A stretch of 18,771 nucleotides of DNA from Pseudomonadota bacterium (lineage in GTDB: Bacteria; Pseudomonadota; Alphaproteobacteria; Micavibrionales; Micavibrionaceae), in assembly GCA_016198545.1 (NCBI GenBank), contig JACQIJ010000165.1, positions 1 through 18,771 of the forward strand, written 5' to 3'. Made by a program: the position numbers and the translations under genes. The notes beneath the pieces were generated by a model. The model had not been told where the DNA came from. It worked only from the letters and a program-made list of their open reading frames with translations, and ran no database searches. Shown one piece after another: positions 1-7,001 of this stretch; positions within the stretch are counted from its first letter, which is position 1; every line of letters starts with the position of its first letter.

Positions 1-1
1 A

Positions 2-24
2 TAAAAATATGCGCTGCGGCGCAT
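2..24 (-). terminator. Intrinsic terminator for the minus-strand pheS-side genes
   Basis: Read on the minus strand, a 6-bp perfect stem (ATGCGC/GCGCAT) with a 4-nt loop is followed at once by ATTTTTAT, the hairpin plus U-tract pattern of a rho-independent terminator. It lies about 30 bp past the stop codon of the metallopeptidase-like gene and would end the transcript coming from pheS, the GNAT gene and that gene. The stem is short, so strength is uncertain. Confidence 0.6.
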
Positions 25-55
25 TAATCATAATCCTCTGTTATGGCTTGATTTT

Positions 56-1195
56 TTACCGGAACGCGGGCGCGAGGCCGAAATATTTCGGCGCATGGAT
101 GCGGGCCGCGATCAGGAAATACGTCACCATTTCCTGCGCCCGCGTATTGCCGGCGAACGCGTCCTCCCGGTTCATATCCTCCACCGCCTTATAGAGCCGG
201 TCGGGAAAGCGTGCGGCGATGGCCTTGGCCTCACTGGCATCCGTATTGTAATCGCGGGCGATGCGCTCATCGATTTTGCGATAAATTTCCGCCAGGTCTT
301 CTTCCGAAACCGGGTATTTCCAGTGCCCGATATTGACGGCGCCCTGCCCGGCCGTGTCGAGGTTAAGGTGCGTGGCATGGTCGCTGTCCCGGACGGCGAT
401 GGCGCGTATGGCGCGGACGGATGCATATACGCCGGGGGCATGAAAGGAACTTGCCTCCCCCTTCGTCAGCGCATCGAAGTAAGCGGCGAAGGCGCGCTGG
501 TCCGCCATCGTTTCAAAAGCGATGCGACGGTTGACGTCCGGCCTGCCGTCATTCTCGTTCAGATCCTGCTGGCAATGCCCGGCTTCATGCGCCATGACAA
601 GAATGAGCCAGTCCTTCGCCGTTCCGGGGATGTTTTCAAGCTCCTCCATATCTATGCCTGTCATGCGGCTGACGATATCCGTCGCGTTCTGCGCATCGTA
701 AAGCGGCGGCAACGCAATGACGCAATAGCGGTTCCCGCCGCCTTCCCGCGGCAAAAATCCGCGCGCGCCGCCCGCGCGCCAGGCCAGAAACCACGCGATC
801 GCCTCCCGCGACTGGAGCGGAATGGAAGAAGCAATATCTCTTTCCGCCAGATCCGGAAACGAATTCAGATACCGGGAAAAATAAGGAGTAATAGCCCTTT
901 CAAGAAGCGATGCGCCCACAACCTTGTTCCTCTGCGCCATGTTCAGGATGAAATTGAGGCTGCTGATTTCGTCCGCGTCAAACCGCAGATCGTCCTGGCG
1001 GACGAGTATGACATCGCCGCCCGCCCATTCCGGAAGTTTTGGCACAATGACGCCGCCCAGCGCCGCCTCCGTTCCGGCGGAACTGTAAAGCCTGTGTCCT
1101 TGCGCCACCTGCTGCGCGTCCGCTTCAGCGGCGAAAATGGCGCCCAGGCCGCAGAAAGCCGCCGCGGCGGCGAATGATTTTATCGTTCTTTTCAC
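56..1195 (-). CDS. Exported HExxH metallopeptidase-like protein
   Basis: Protein of about 379 aa with a clear Sec signal peptide: a basic start (KRTIKSF), an Ala-rich hydrophobic core and a likely cut after ADA near residue 27. A zinc-protease motif HEAGH is seen at residues 203-207 (GTG start = 1), and 20 residues later ETMAD (228-232), matching the HExxH...ExxxD arrangement of gluzincins, where E228 would be the third zinc ligand. A periplasmic peptidase is inferred; I do not recognise the family or substrate. The TTG at 1216 would give 386 aa but has no ribosome-binding site. The GTG at 1195 is preceded by GGGGA and gives a more typical signal peptide, so I chose it. The gene lies 31 bp (from the TTG) downstream of the GNAT gene on the same strand and is probably cotranscribed with it. 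Confidence 0.8.
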   Translation of the reverse strand: MKRTIKSFAAAAAFCGLGAIFAAEADAQQVAQGHRLYSSAGTEAALGGVIVPKLPEWAGGDVILVRQDDLRFDADEISSLNFILNMAQRNKVVGASLLERAITPYFSRYLNSFPDLAERDIASSIPLQSREAIAWFLAWRAGGARGFLPREGGGNRYCVIALPPLYDAQNATDIVSRMTGIDMEELENIPGTAKDWLILVMAHEAGHCQQDLNENDGRPDVNRRIAFETMADQRAFAAYFDALTKGEASSFHAPGVYASVRAIRAIAVRDSDHATHLNLDTAGQGAVNIGHWKYPVSEEDLAEIYRKIDERIARDYNTDASEAKAIAARFPDRLYKAVEDMNREDAFAGNTRAQEMVTYFLIAARIHAPKYFGLAPAFR

Positions 1196-1247
1196 TATCC
1201 CCGTCCGCTTCAACAAATACTATGCGGCGGCAGCGGGGTAAAGAGCG

Positions 1248-1685
1248 TTAAAGCGGCAGAACATGCAGGGTAAAATCAAGCTTTACGCCCAGATTTTTGT
1301 AAAGCTGCTGCGCCGCTTCGTTCTTTGTCTCGGCCAGCCAGTACATCCGCGCCCAGCCCTCGCGCTTCCCGATTGCGGCCAGGCGCCGGACCAGCGCACG
1401 GGCGATTCCGCGTTGCCGGAATTCCGGCGCGACATAGAGATCCTGCATATAGCATACCGGCTGGATATGGCCGGTGACGGGATGCAGGATGTAATGGACA
1501 AGCCCGGCCATCCTGCCGTCCACGCGCGCGGCGAACCCGTGAACCGGAAAAACGGGATTGAGCAGCCGGCTCCACGTTTCCTTCGTCACGGCGTCGTTGC
1601 GCCGCCCGCCGTTATTGTCGTCCCACAACGTCAGCCATTCCTTGAAATTTTTTTCACGGAGATCTTCGATTTCGATGTTTTTCAT
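1248..1685 (-). CDS. GNAT family N-acetyltransferase
   Basis: Complete 145-aa protein with the GNAT fold pattern. The strand 'YMQDLYVAPEFR' (about residues 79-90) runs into the acetyl-CoA pyrophosphate loop RQRGIA at about 90-95 (Q/RxxGxG/A), followed by helix 'ARALVRRLAAIGKREG'. A C-terminal 'AETKNEAAQQLYKNLG' segment matches the usual N-x-A-x-x-L-Y-x-x-x-G element near the end of the fold. It would transfer an acetyl group from acetyl-CoA to an amine in the cytoplasm. The acceptor cannot be told from sequence. It sits between pheS and the metallopeptidase-like gene on the same strand. The ATG has only a weak ribosome-binding site, and its upstream region is the palindromic element at 1690-1769. 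Confidence 0.88.
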   Translation of the reverse strand: MKNIEIEDLREKNFKEWLTLWDDNNGGRRNDAVTKETWSRLLNPVFPVHGFAARVDGRMAGLVHYILHPVTGHIQPVCYMQDLYVAPEFRQRGIARALVRRLAAIGKREGWARMYWLAETKNEAAQQLYKNLGVKLDFTLHVLPL

Positions 1686-1689
1686 TTTT

Positions 1690-1769
1690 TAACCGCAGAT
1701 AAACGCTGATGAACACGAACTCCGTCTATTATGCCACATCTATGTTTACCCATATCCATCCGTGGCTTT
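1690..1769. repeat. Degenerate palindromic intergenic element between pheS and the GNAT gene
   Basis: The 88-bp gap holds an imperfect long inverted repeat. The left arm contains CAGATAAACGCTGATGAACA with an internal 'GATxAAC' periodicity. The reverse complement of the right arm reads GGATGGATATGGGTAAACA and matches at a little over half of the positions. From memory, sequences of the form CAGATGAACACAGAT recur as dispersed intergenic palindromes in many bacterial genomes. Whether this copy belongs to such a family is inference. Confidence 0.4.
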
Positions 1770-1773
1770 TGAT

Positions 1774-2868
1774 TCATTTCCCCGTCGCCCGGTTGGGACG
1801 GTTCAGCGGATCGAAGCCGTAATGGTCGAGCCAGCGCACATCGGATTCAAAGAACGTGCGCAGGTCGGGAATGCCGTATTTGAGCATCGCGATGCGCTCG
1901 ACCCCCATGCCGAACGCGAAGCCCTGATACTCATCCGGATCGATGCCGCAGTTCTTCAGCACGTTCCGGTGAACCATGCCGCAGCCCAGAATTTCCAGCC
2001 AGTCTTTCCCTGCCCCGATTTTCAGGCCGCCGCCGGAACGGTCACAGCCGATATCCATCTCCGCGCTCGGCTCCGTGAATGGGAAAAAAGACGGACGGAA
2101 GCGCACCGGCAAATCGTCTATTTCAAAATAGGCGCGCGCGAAATCCATCAGGCAGCCTTTCAGGTGGCCCATATGGGTTTCCTTGTCGATTACAAGCCCT
2201 TCGATCTGATGAAACATCGGGGTGTGCGTCATATCGTAGTCGGAGCGGTAGGTACGGCCCATTACGATAACGCGGATCGGCGGCTTGTGCGTCGTCATAT
2301 GCCGGATCTGCACGGTCGAAGTATGCGTGCGCAGCAACTTTTTCGCCGCCTCGCCCTTTTCATCCGGATCGTCGGGCAGGTAGAACGTATCGTGCATTTC
2401 CCGCGCGGGGTGGCCGGGCGGGAAATTCAGGGCCGTGAAATTGTGCCAGTCATCCTCGATATCCGGCCCCTCCGCAACGGTGAAGCCCATATCGGCGAAG
2501 ATGGCGGTAAGTTCTTCCATCGTCTGGCTGATCGGATGGATATGGCCCTTGCGCTCAGGCCGCGCGGGTAGCGTGACATCGACCGTTTCGGCGGCCAGCT
2601 TTTCGGCCAGCGCCTGTTTCTTCAGATCCGTTTCCTGCTTTTCGATCAGCGCGGCGATTTCATCCTTCAGAACATTGAGCGCTGCCCCCGTGGCCTTGCG
2701 CGCCTCCGGATCCATATTGCCCAGCATTTTCATCAAATCGGTGATGCGGCCCTTCTTGCCCAACGCCGCCACGCGCACCTGCTCCAGCGCCGGCAGATCG
2801 TTGGCCGCGCTGACCATGCCGGTCAGCTCTTCCTTCAGTTTTGCTATATCCGCGCTCATATCGGTCAT
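1774..2868 (-). CDS. pheS: Phenylalanine-tRNA ligase alpha subunit
   Basis: Complete 364-aa class II aminoacyl-tRNA synthetase subunit that charges tRNA-Phe as an alpha2-beta2 enzyme with PheT. The N-terminal 90 residues form the Lys/Glu/Ala-rich coiled-coil arm that grips tRNA. The catalytic domain then shows 'HTSTVQIRHM', 'RVIVMGRTYRSDYDMTHTPM', motif 2 'FRPSFFPFTEPSAEMD' and motif 3 'GFAFGMGVERIAML'. Length fits the family. The start at 2868 has AGGAAAAGGG just upstream; an in-frame ATG three codons later is possible. No pheT follows in this window: downstream on the same strand are a GNAT gene and a peptidase-like gene ending in a terminator, so the beta subunit must be encoded elsewhere. 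Confidence 0.97.
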   Translation of the reverse strand: MTDMSADIAKLKEELTGMVSAANDLPALEQVRVAALGKKGRITDLMKMLGNMDPEARKATGAALNVLKDEIAALIEKQETDLKKQALAEKLAAETVDVTLPARPERKGHIHPISQTMEELTAIFADMGFTVAEGPDIEDDWHNFTALNFPPGHPAREMHDTFYLPDDPDEKGEAAKKLLRTHTSTVQIRHMTTHKPPIRVIVMGRTYRSDYDMTHTPMFHQIEGLVIDKETHMGHLKGCLMDFARAYFEIDDLPVRFRPSFFPFTEPSAEMDIGCDRSGGGLKIGAGKDWLEILGCGMVHRNVLKNCGIDPDEYQGFAFGMGVERIAMLKYGIPDLRTFFESDVRWLDHYGFDPLNRPNRATGK

Positions 2869-2889
2869 AATCCCTTTTCCTGAAAGGAA

Positions 2890-2918
2890 TTTATAGCATT
2901 AAGACCGGTTAATGAAAA
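2890..2918 (-). promoter_or_regulatory. Candidate sigma70-type promoter of pheS
   Basis: On the minus strand, TTTTCA (2913-2918) and TATAAA (2890-2895) are separated by 17 bp, and the -10 box lies about 21 bp before the pheS ATG. The spacing is ideal and the -10 is good; the -35 matches TTGACA at four of six positions. Predicted by eye only. Confidence 0.4.
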
Positions 2919-2935
2919 CCATGAATCCGGCCACG

Positions 2936-3856
2936 CTATCCGCCGATTTTCAGTACCCAGAACACCGCCGGAATGTAAAAAAGCGCAAAAAGCGTGGACA
3001 GCAGAACGGCCGTGGCCGCCTCGCCGGGCCGCACGCCCAGGCGCGCGGCAAAGGCAACCGTATTGGCCATCAATGGCACGACGCCGGCGATCAGAAGCAT
3101 GATATGGATTTCATGCGTAAACAAATGCAACGCGCAAACATCCAGCGCAATAATGCCGCCCATCGCCAAAGGCCATATGATAAACTTCATGAAAAACGTA
3201 AACCCTATCAACGGCCAGTTGATACGGAAGCTTTTAACGCCGGCCAATGCGACGCCGATCAGCATCATGCCGATGACCACCCACGACCCGGCGAAATACT
3301 GCCAGTAGGTCAGGAACGCTTTCGGCGGATCGACGTCCAGGAAGTTCAGGGCGAGCGCCGCCCATATCGCATGAAATGCCGGCAGGCCCAGAACTTTTTT
3401 GACGCTGTCCTGCACCGACGCGCCTCCGCGCGCGCCGATGTAATAACAGACCGTGTTTTCGCTTAGGGTCATTGCGAAGGTCGCCAGCAGGTAAATCCCG
3501 GCTGAATCCGGCCCGAACAGCGCAAGGATGATCGGCAGGCCGAAATACCCGGTATTCGCGCCGCCCAGCGCCATGCCGCACAGATTCGCCATATCGTCCT
3601 TCCAGCGCAGACGCGCCAGATAATAAGACAGGAACGCCATCCCCGCGGCGACAAAATAAACCATCACCGGCAACAACAGATAGGCCGGAGAGAATTCAAG
3701 CCTCCAGATCGCCCCGAAATTAACGACCGGTGATATAAAATACATCGATACGATGGCCATCGAGTGCAGATGAACATCGAGATAGCGCCCGCCGATATAG
3801 CCGAAGGCGATGATGACATAGAGGGGGATCAGGGTCGGCAGCAGAACATCAATCAT
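2936..3856 (-). CDS. AEC family transporter (auxin efflux carrier-like permease)
   Basis: Complete 306-aa integral membrane protein with about ten hydrophobic segments from the first residues to the last, typical of bacterial AEC permeases (about 300-320 aa). Family-like elements are 'LIPLYVIIAFGYIGGRYL' at the N-terminus, 'GGANTGYFGLPIILALFGP' at about residues 98-116, with the Asn-x-Gly-x-x-Gly-Leu-Pro signature of the first half, and 'GVVPLMANTVAFAARLGV' in the second half. Members move small carboxylates such as malate or malonate; the substrate here is unknown. It shares a 35-bp divergent gap with the rRNA methyltransferase gene. Its ATG lies only 7 nt after a TATAAA on the minus strand and has no ribosome-binding site, so a leaderless or very short-leader transcript is possible. 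Confidence 0.9.
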   Translation of the reverse strand: MIDVLLPTLIPLYVIIAFGYIGGRYLDVHLHSMAIVSMYFISPVVNFGAIWRLEFSPAYLLLPVMVYFVAAGMAFLSYYLARLRWKDDMANLCGMALGGANTGYFGLPIILALFGPDSAGIYLLATFAMTLSENTVCYYIGARGGASVQDSVKKVLGLPAFHAIWAALALNFLDVDPPKAFLTYWQYFAGSWVVIGMMLIGVALAGVKSFRINWPLIGFTFFMKFIIWPLAMGGIIALDVCALHLFTHEIHIMLLIAGVVPLMANTVAFAARLGVRPGEAATAVLLSTLFALFYIPAVFWVLKIGG

Positions 3857-3891
3857 GGCGGCTTTTATAACTTATGTGCTAAAAGAACGCC

Positions 3892-5172
3892 ATGACAAAG
3901 ACCGAAGCCGAAATAACCATCGACAGCATCGGCCGCCGCGGCGACGGCATCGGGGAATGGCGGGAAAGGCCCGTTTTCATCCCGCGCGCCCTGCCGGGAG
4001 AGCGCGTGCTGGCGCAAATCGGCCCGGAGCGCGACAAGGGGCATGCCGGAAAATTGCTGGAAATCATTTCGCCAAGCCCCGAGCGGGCCGCCGCCCCCTG
4101 CCCCCATTATGATGATTGCGGCGGCTGCGCCCTGCAGCACTGGGATATGAAAGCCCACCACGCGTGGAAGGAAGGGCGCATCCGGGATCTTCTGGCGCGC
4201 GCGGAAATAAGCGTCGGGGAATGGAAGCCATCTGTTTTCACGCCGCCGCGCACGCGCCGACGGGCGACGCTGGCCGCTTTCCTGCAAAACAAGACCCTGC
4301 GCCTCGGCTATCACCGCGCGCGCAGCCACGACATTGTCGACATCCCCGATTGCATGGTGATATCTCCGCGCCTGCGGAAACTGACCGAAGCCATGCGTCC
4401 GCACCTTGCGGGCATCCTGACCGACGGCCGCCCGGCGGATATTTTCGCGCAGGATACCGGGTTGTCCGTCGACGTCATGATAACCGGCCTGATCGGTTCC
4501 CGCCGCGAGCCGCAGGCAAAGCAGCGCGAGGCGATGGCCGTCATGGCAAGGGAATGCGGCATCGCGCGTCTGTCATGGCGGTTCCGGGACCGGGATGAAC
4601 CGGAGATTATCGCGCAACATGCGCCCGTCATAAAACGCAGCGGCGATCTGTCCGTCGAATTGCCGCCCGGAGCGTTTTTGCAGCCGAGCGCCGAAGGGGA
4701 GGAGGCGCTCGTCGCCGCCGTAACGGGAGCGCTGGGCCGAAACCTGAAAATCGCCGATCTTTACGCCGGATGCGGCACATTCAGCGGCCCGCTGTTAAAG
4801 CACGGCCATGTTCACGCCGTTGAAGGCGACGCCGTATCCGCCGCCGCGCTGACCAGAGCCGCCCGCACCGCAAATGCGAACCTGACCGCGGAACGGCGCA
4901 ACCTGATGGACAATCCCCTGACCGTAAAAGAGCTGAATAAATACGACGCGGTCGTGTTCGATCCGCCCCGCGCGGGCGCCGCGGCGCAGGCGGCGACGCT
5001 GGCGGCCTCGACAAAAGTGAACCTCGTCATCGGCATTTCCTGCAACCCGGCCACGTTCGCGCGCGATGCGGGGATTTTGCGCGACGGCGGCTATGCGCTG
5101 TTATCCGCGCGGATCGTAGACCAGTTCACATGGTCCGCGCACATCGAGCTAGCAGCCGTATTTTCAAGATAA
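3892..5172 (+). CDS. rlmD: 23S rRNA m5U methyltransferase, RlmD/RumA type
   Basis: Complete 426-aa class I SAM-dependent RNA uracil-C5 methyltransferase. An N-terminal TRAM RNA-binding domain (about residues 3-62) is followed by an iron-sulfur cluster motif CPHYDDCGGC (Cys70, 76, 79, with a fourth Cys probably in 'IPDCMV' near 154). The SAM domain has motif I 'ADLYAGCGTFSG' near 288-300, 'VVFDPPRAG' as the catalytic DPPR loop, and the nucleophile Cys384 in 'ISCNP'. The presence of TRAM plus Fe-S points to the RlmD/RlmC group rather than TrmA. The exact target uracil (E. coli U1939 for RlmD) is inferred, so the symbol is tentative. It is divergent from the AEC gene, and its TAA directly abuts the stop codon of the EamA gene. 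Confidence 0.92.
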   Translation: MTKTEAEITIDSIGRRGDGIGEWRERPVFIPRALPGERVLAQIGPERDKGHAGKLLEIISPSPERAAAPCPHYDDCGGCALQHWDMKAHHAWKEGRIRDLLARAEISVGEWKPSVFTPPRTRRRATLAAFLQNKTLRLGYHRARSHDIVDIPDCMVISPRLRKLTEAMRPHLAGILTDGRPADIFAQDTGLSVDVMITGLIGSRREPQAKQREAMAVMARECGIARLSWRFRDRDEPEIIAQHAPVIKRSGDLSVELPPGAFLQPSAEGEEALVAAVTGALGRNLKIADLYAGCGTFSGPLLKHGHVHAVEGDAVSAAALTRAARTANANLTAERRNLMDNPLTVKELNKYDAVVFDPPRAGAAAQAATLAASTKVNLVIGISCNPATFARDAGILRDGGYALLSARIVDQFTWSAHIELAAVFSR

Positions 5173-6042
5173 TCACATCGACGCGACAATCATCAGGAGC
5201 ATGCTGATGATAATGAACAGCGCCGCCATCGGGCTGGCCTTGTCCTGCATCCTGAGAAAGCCGTGCCAGGCCAGAAGCCATACGGGCAGCAGCATGGCCA
5301 GCATGCTGACATAGCCAGGGTTCGGCGCCAGCGTTACGCCCATCGCGAACGTCACGAATCCGGTCATCGAGAAAACCCCGACCATCAGGCCCGCCTTCAA
5401 GGATTGCCGCGAATACATGACAAGATCGACCTTGCGCAGCGCCAGCGCGGCCGTGCCCATGATACAAGCCGCAACGGCGTAATTCACCGCGGCAAAGGAC
5501 AACGCGACATTGATGGTTTCCGTCGGATACGCCGACAAGACGACTTTCATGACTACGCCCGCAACCGCATAAGTCAGGGCGACCGGCGTCATGACAAGAA
5601 GCGTTTTCCAGCCGATGTCCTGCGCCCTGATTTTGGTCAGGGCGAAACTGGACAGCACAAAGGCTATGACGATGGCGACGAGGCCGAGCGTGTCACCCTG
5701 AAAATCATCGGTCAGGGCGGGCGTGATCGAAAACCATATCGCCATCGCGGCGAACGCCTCCAGCGGCATGGAGATGGCGGCCACGCGCCCGATTTTCTGC
5801 GTGACCAGATATAGCTGTATGAGAAGCCCGATGGAAAAAATCAGCCCGACCCCGAAGGCTGCCACGTAAAAAAGCTCATCCGTGGGCCAGCTCATCAGCG
5901 GCGCGAACGGCGCCAGCAGTATCAATCCCCACAGACCCTGAAGAAAGGAGACCTGCCAGCTGTCGATGCGGAACGCCCGCCCCGTTTCAATCATGCCCGC
6001 CCGCAGCAAAGAATGGAGTACGCCGAAAAACGCCCAGATCAT
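5173..6042 (-). CDS. EamA/DMT superfamily membrane transporter
   Basis: Complete 289-aa protein with about ten transmembrane segments arranged as two roughly equal five-helix halves, the layout of drug/metabolite transporters. The second half begins near 'GWKTLLVMTPVALTYAVAG' (about residue 153). The ATG at 6042 is preceded by a perfect AGGAGG (6051-6056) at 8-nt spacing, which fixes the start. The substrate is unknown. The stop codon directly abuts the TAA of the convergent rRNA methyltransferase gene, leaving no room for a terminator between them. The 118-bp gap upstream, before comF, shows only a weak hairpin. Confidence 0.85.
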   Translation of the reverse strand: MIWAFFGVLHSLLRAGMIETGRAFRIDSWQVSFLQGLWGLILLAPFAPLMSWPTDELFYVAAFGVGLIFSIGLLIQLYLVTQKIGRVAAISMPLEAFAAMAIWFSITPALTDDFQGDTLGLVAIVIAFVLSSFALTKIRAQDIGWKTLLVMTPVALTYAVAGVVMKVVLSAYPTETINVALSFAAVNYAVAACIMGTAALALRKVDLVMYSRQSLKAGLMVGVFSMTGFVTFAMGVTLAPNPGYVSMLAMLLPVWLLAWHGFLRMQDKASPMAALFIIISMLLMIVASM

Positions 6043-6160
6043 GTCATCATCCTCCTGATTTTACGCCGGCAGGCGCAGTGAAGAACAGGGCTCCATTGTA
6101 CACCGGAACCCTGCCTGATAAAACCACTCCCGGAAGAGGCGATTTCTGTATAACGCTGCT

Positions 6161-6925
6161 TTATCCGCCGGCCTTCACGGCGCGCGCAATGGTAAGCGCC
6201 GACACTTCCGCCGCCCCGGCCTTCAATAAAGTATTCGCGCATTCCCCGATCGTCGCGCCGGTTGTGTAGACGTCATCGACCAGCACAACCCGTTTGCCCG
6301 CGATTTTCTCCGCATGGCGCGGATGAACGGCGAAGGCGCGCCTGACGTTCCGGTGCCGCGCGCGAAAATCGAGATGCCCCTGCGTCGCCGTCGCACGCCG
6401 GCGCACCAGCGCATCGGGAATGCATGCCGCCCCCGCCCGCCGCGCCAGCAAAAATGCAAGCACAGCCGCCTGGTTATAACGCCTCTTCAGGAACCTCCAG
6501 CGGTGCAGCGGAACGGGTATGATCAAATCCGCCTCCGCCAGCATCTCCCGCCCCGAACGTTCCATCCACGGAATAAAAACGGGCGCGGCGTGAAGCTGGT
6601 CGCCGTGCTTGAATTTCAGAATCATATCGCGGCTGGCATCATCGTAGACAAGAGCGGCGCGCGCGGATATGAAAGGAGGCCTTTCCCGGATGCAGGCGGC
6701 GCATGTCTGGATATTCCCTTCCGAAGAAAATTCAAACGGATAGCCGCAAACCGCGCATTGAGGATCGGCAATAAACCGTATCTTCCCCCATACGGAAGGG
6801 GCCACCGCCCCCTGTTGCCCCACGATTTCACCCGAAACGACGCAGCGCGGCGGCAAGAGGGCGTCCACAGCCTGCCGCCACACGGCCTTTTTGGCATTCC
6901 CCCTGCGCATCTGTGCCTTTTCCAT
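6161..6925 (-). CDS. comF: ComF family phosphoribosyltransferase-like protein
   Basis: Complete 254-aa ComF/GntX-type protein. A zinc-ribbon part is followed by a type I phosphoribosyltransferase domain, with the PRPP loop 'VVLVDDVYTTGAT' at residues 213-225 and a preceding 'IIPVPLHRWRFLKRRYNQA' segment (135-153). In naturally competent bacteria ComF helps bring single-stranded DNA into the cell; in others the role is unclear. Only one zinc pair is intact (C57/C60 and C75/C78). Near the N-terminus Cys28 stands alone, and 'APSVW' stands where a CPxCW knuckle is common. AGGA lies 7 nt before the ATG at 6925; an in-frame ATG at 6910 is the alternative. The gene is divergent from the methyltransferase operon. 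Confidence 0.9.
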   Translation of the reverse strand: MEKAQMRRGNAKKAVWRQAVDALLPPRCVVSGEIVGQQGAVAPSVWGKIRFIADPQCAVCGYPFEFSSEGNIQTCAACIRERPPFISARAALVYDDASRDMILKFKHGDQLHAAPVFIPWMERSGREMLAEADLIIPVPLHRWRFLKRRYNQAAVLAFLLARRAGAACIPDALVRRRATATQGHLDFRARHRNVRRAFAVHPRHAEKIAGKRVVLVDDVYTTGATIGECANTLLKAGAAEVSALTIARAVKAGG

Positions 6926-6954
6926 CGTTTTTCCTGATAATTCCGGCGATTATC

Positions 6955-6984
6955 TTGCCTTCTCCCGCCCCGCTCGTCTATACA
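6955..6984 (+). promoter_or_regulatory. Candidate promoter of the methyltransferase-gloB operon
   Basis: TTGCCT (6955-6960) and TATACA (6979-6984) are spaced by 18 bp in the 76-bp gap between comF and the operon. Transcription would begin near 6991, only about 11 nt before the chosen ATG at 7002. This argues against the longer reading frame opening at 6891 inside comF. Predicted by eye. Confidence 0.35.
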
Positions 6985-7001
6985 TATCTTGGAATCAAAG
7001 G

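Noticed and set aside
95..1177. Long plus-strand open frame opposite the metallopeptidase-like gene
   Set aside because: Its translation is Arg-rich with no family features. The minus frame has a signal peptide and a zinc motif; this is a GC-rich antisense shadow.
6891..7001. N-terminal extension of the large methyltransferase from an ATG inside comF
   Set aside because: It overlaps comF on the other strand, lies upstream of the best promoter, and its 37 residues look like random translation.
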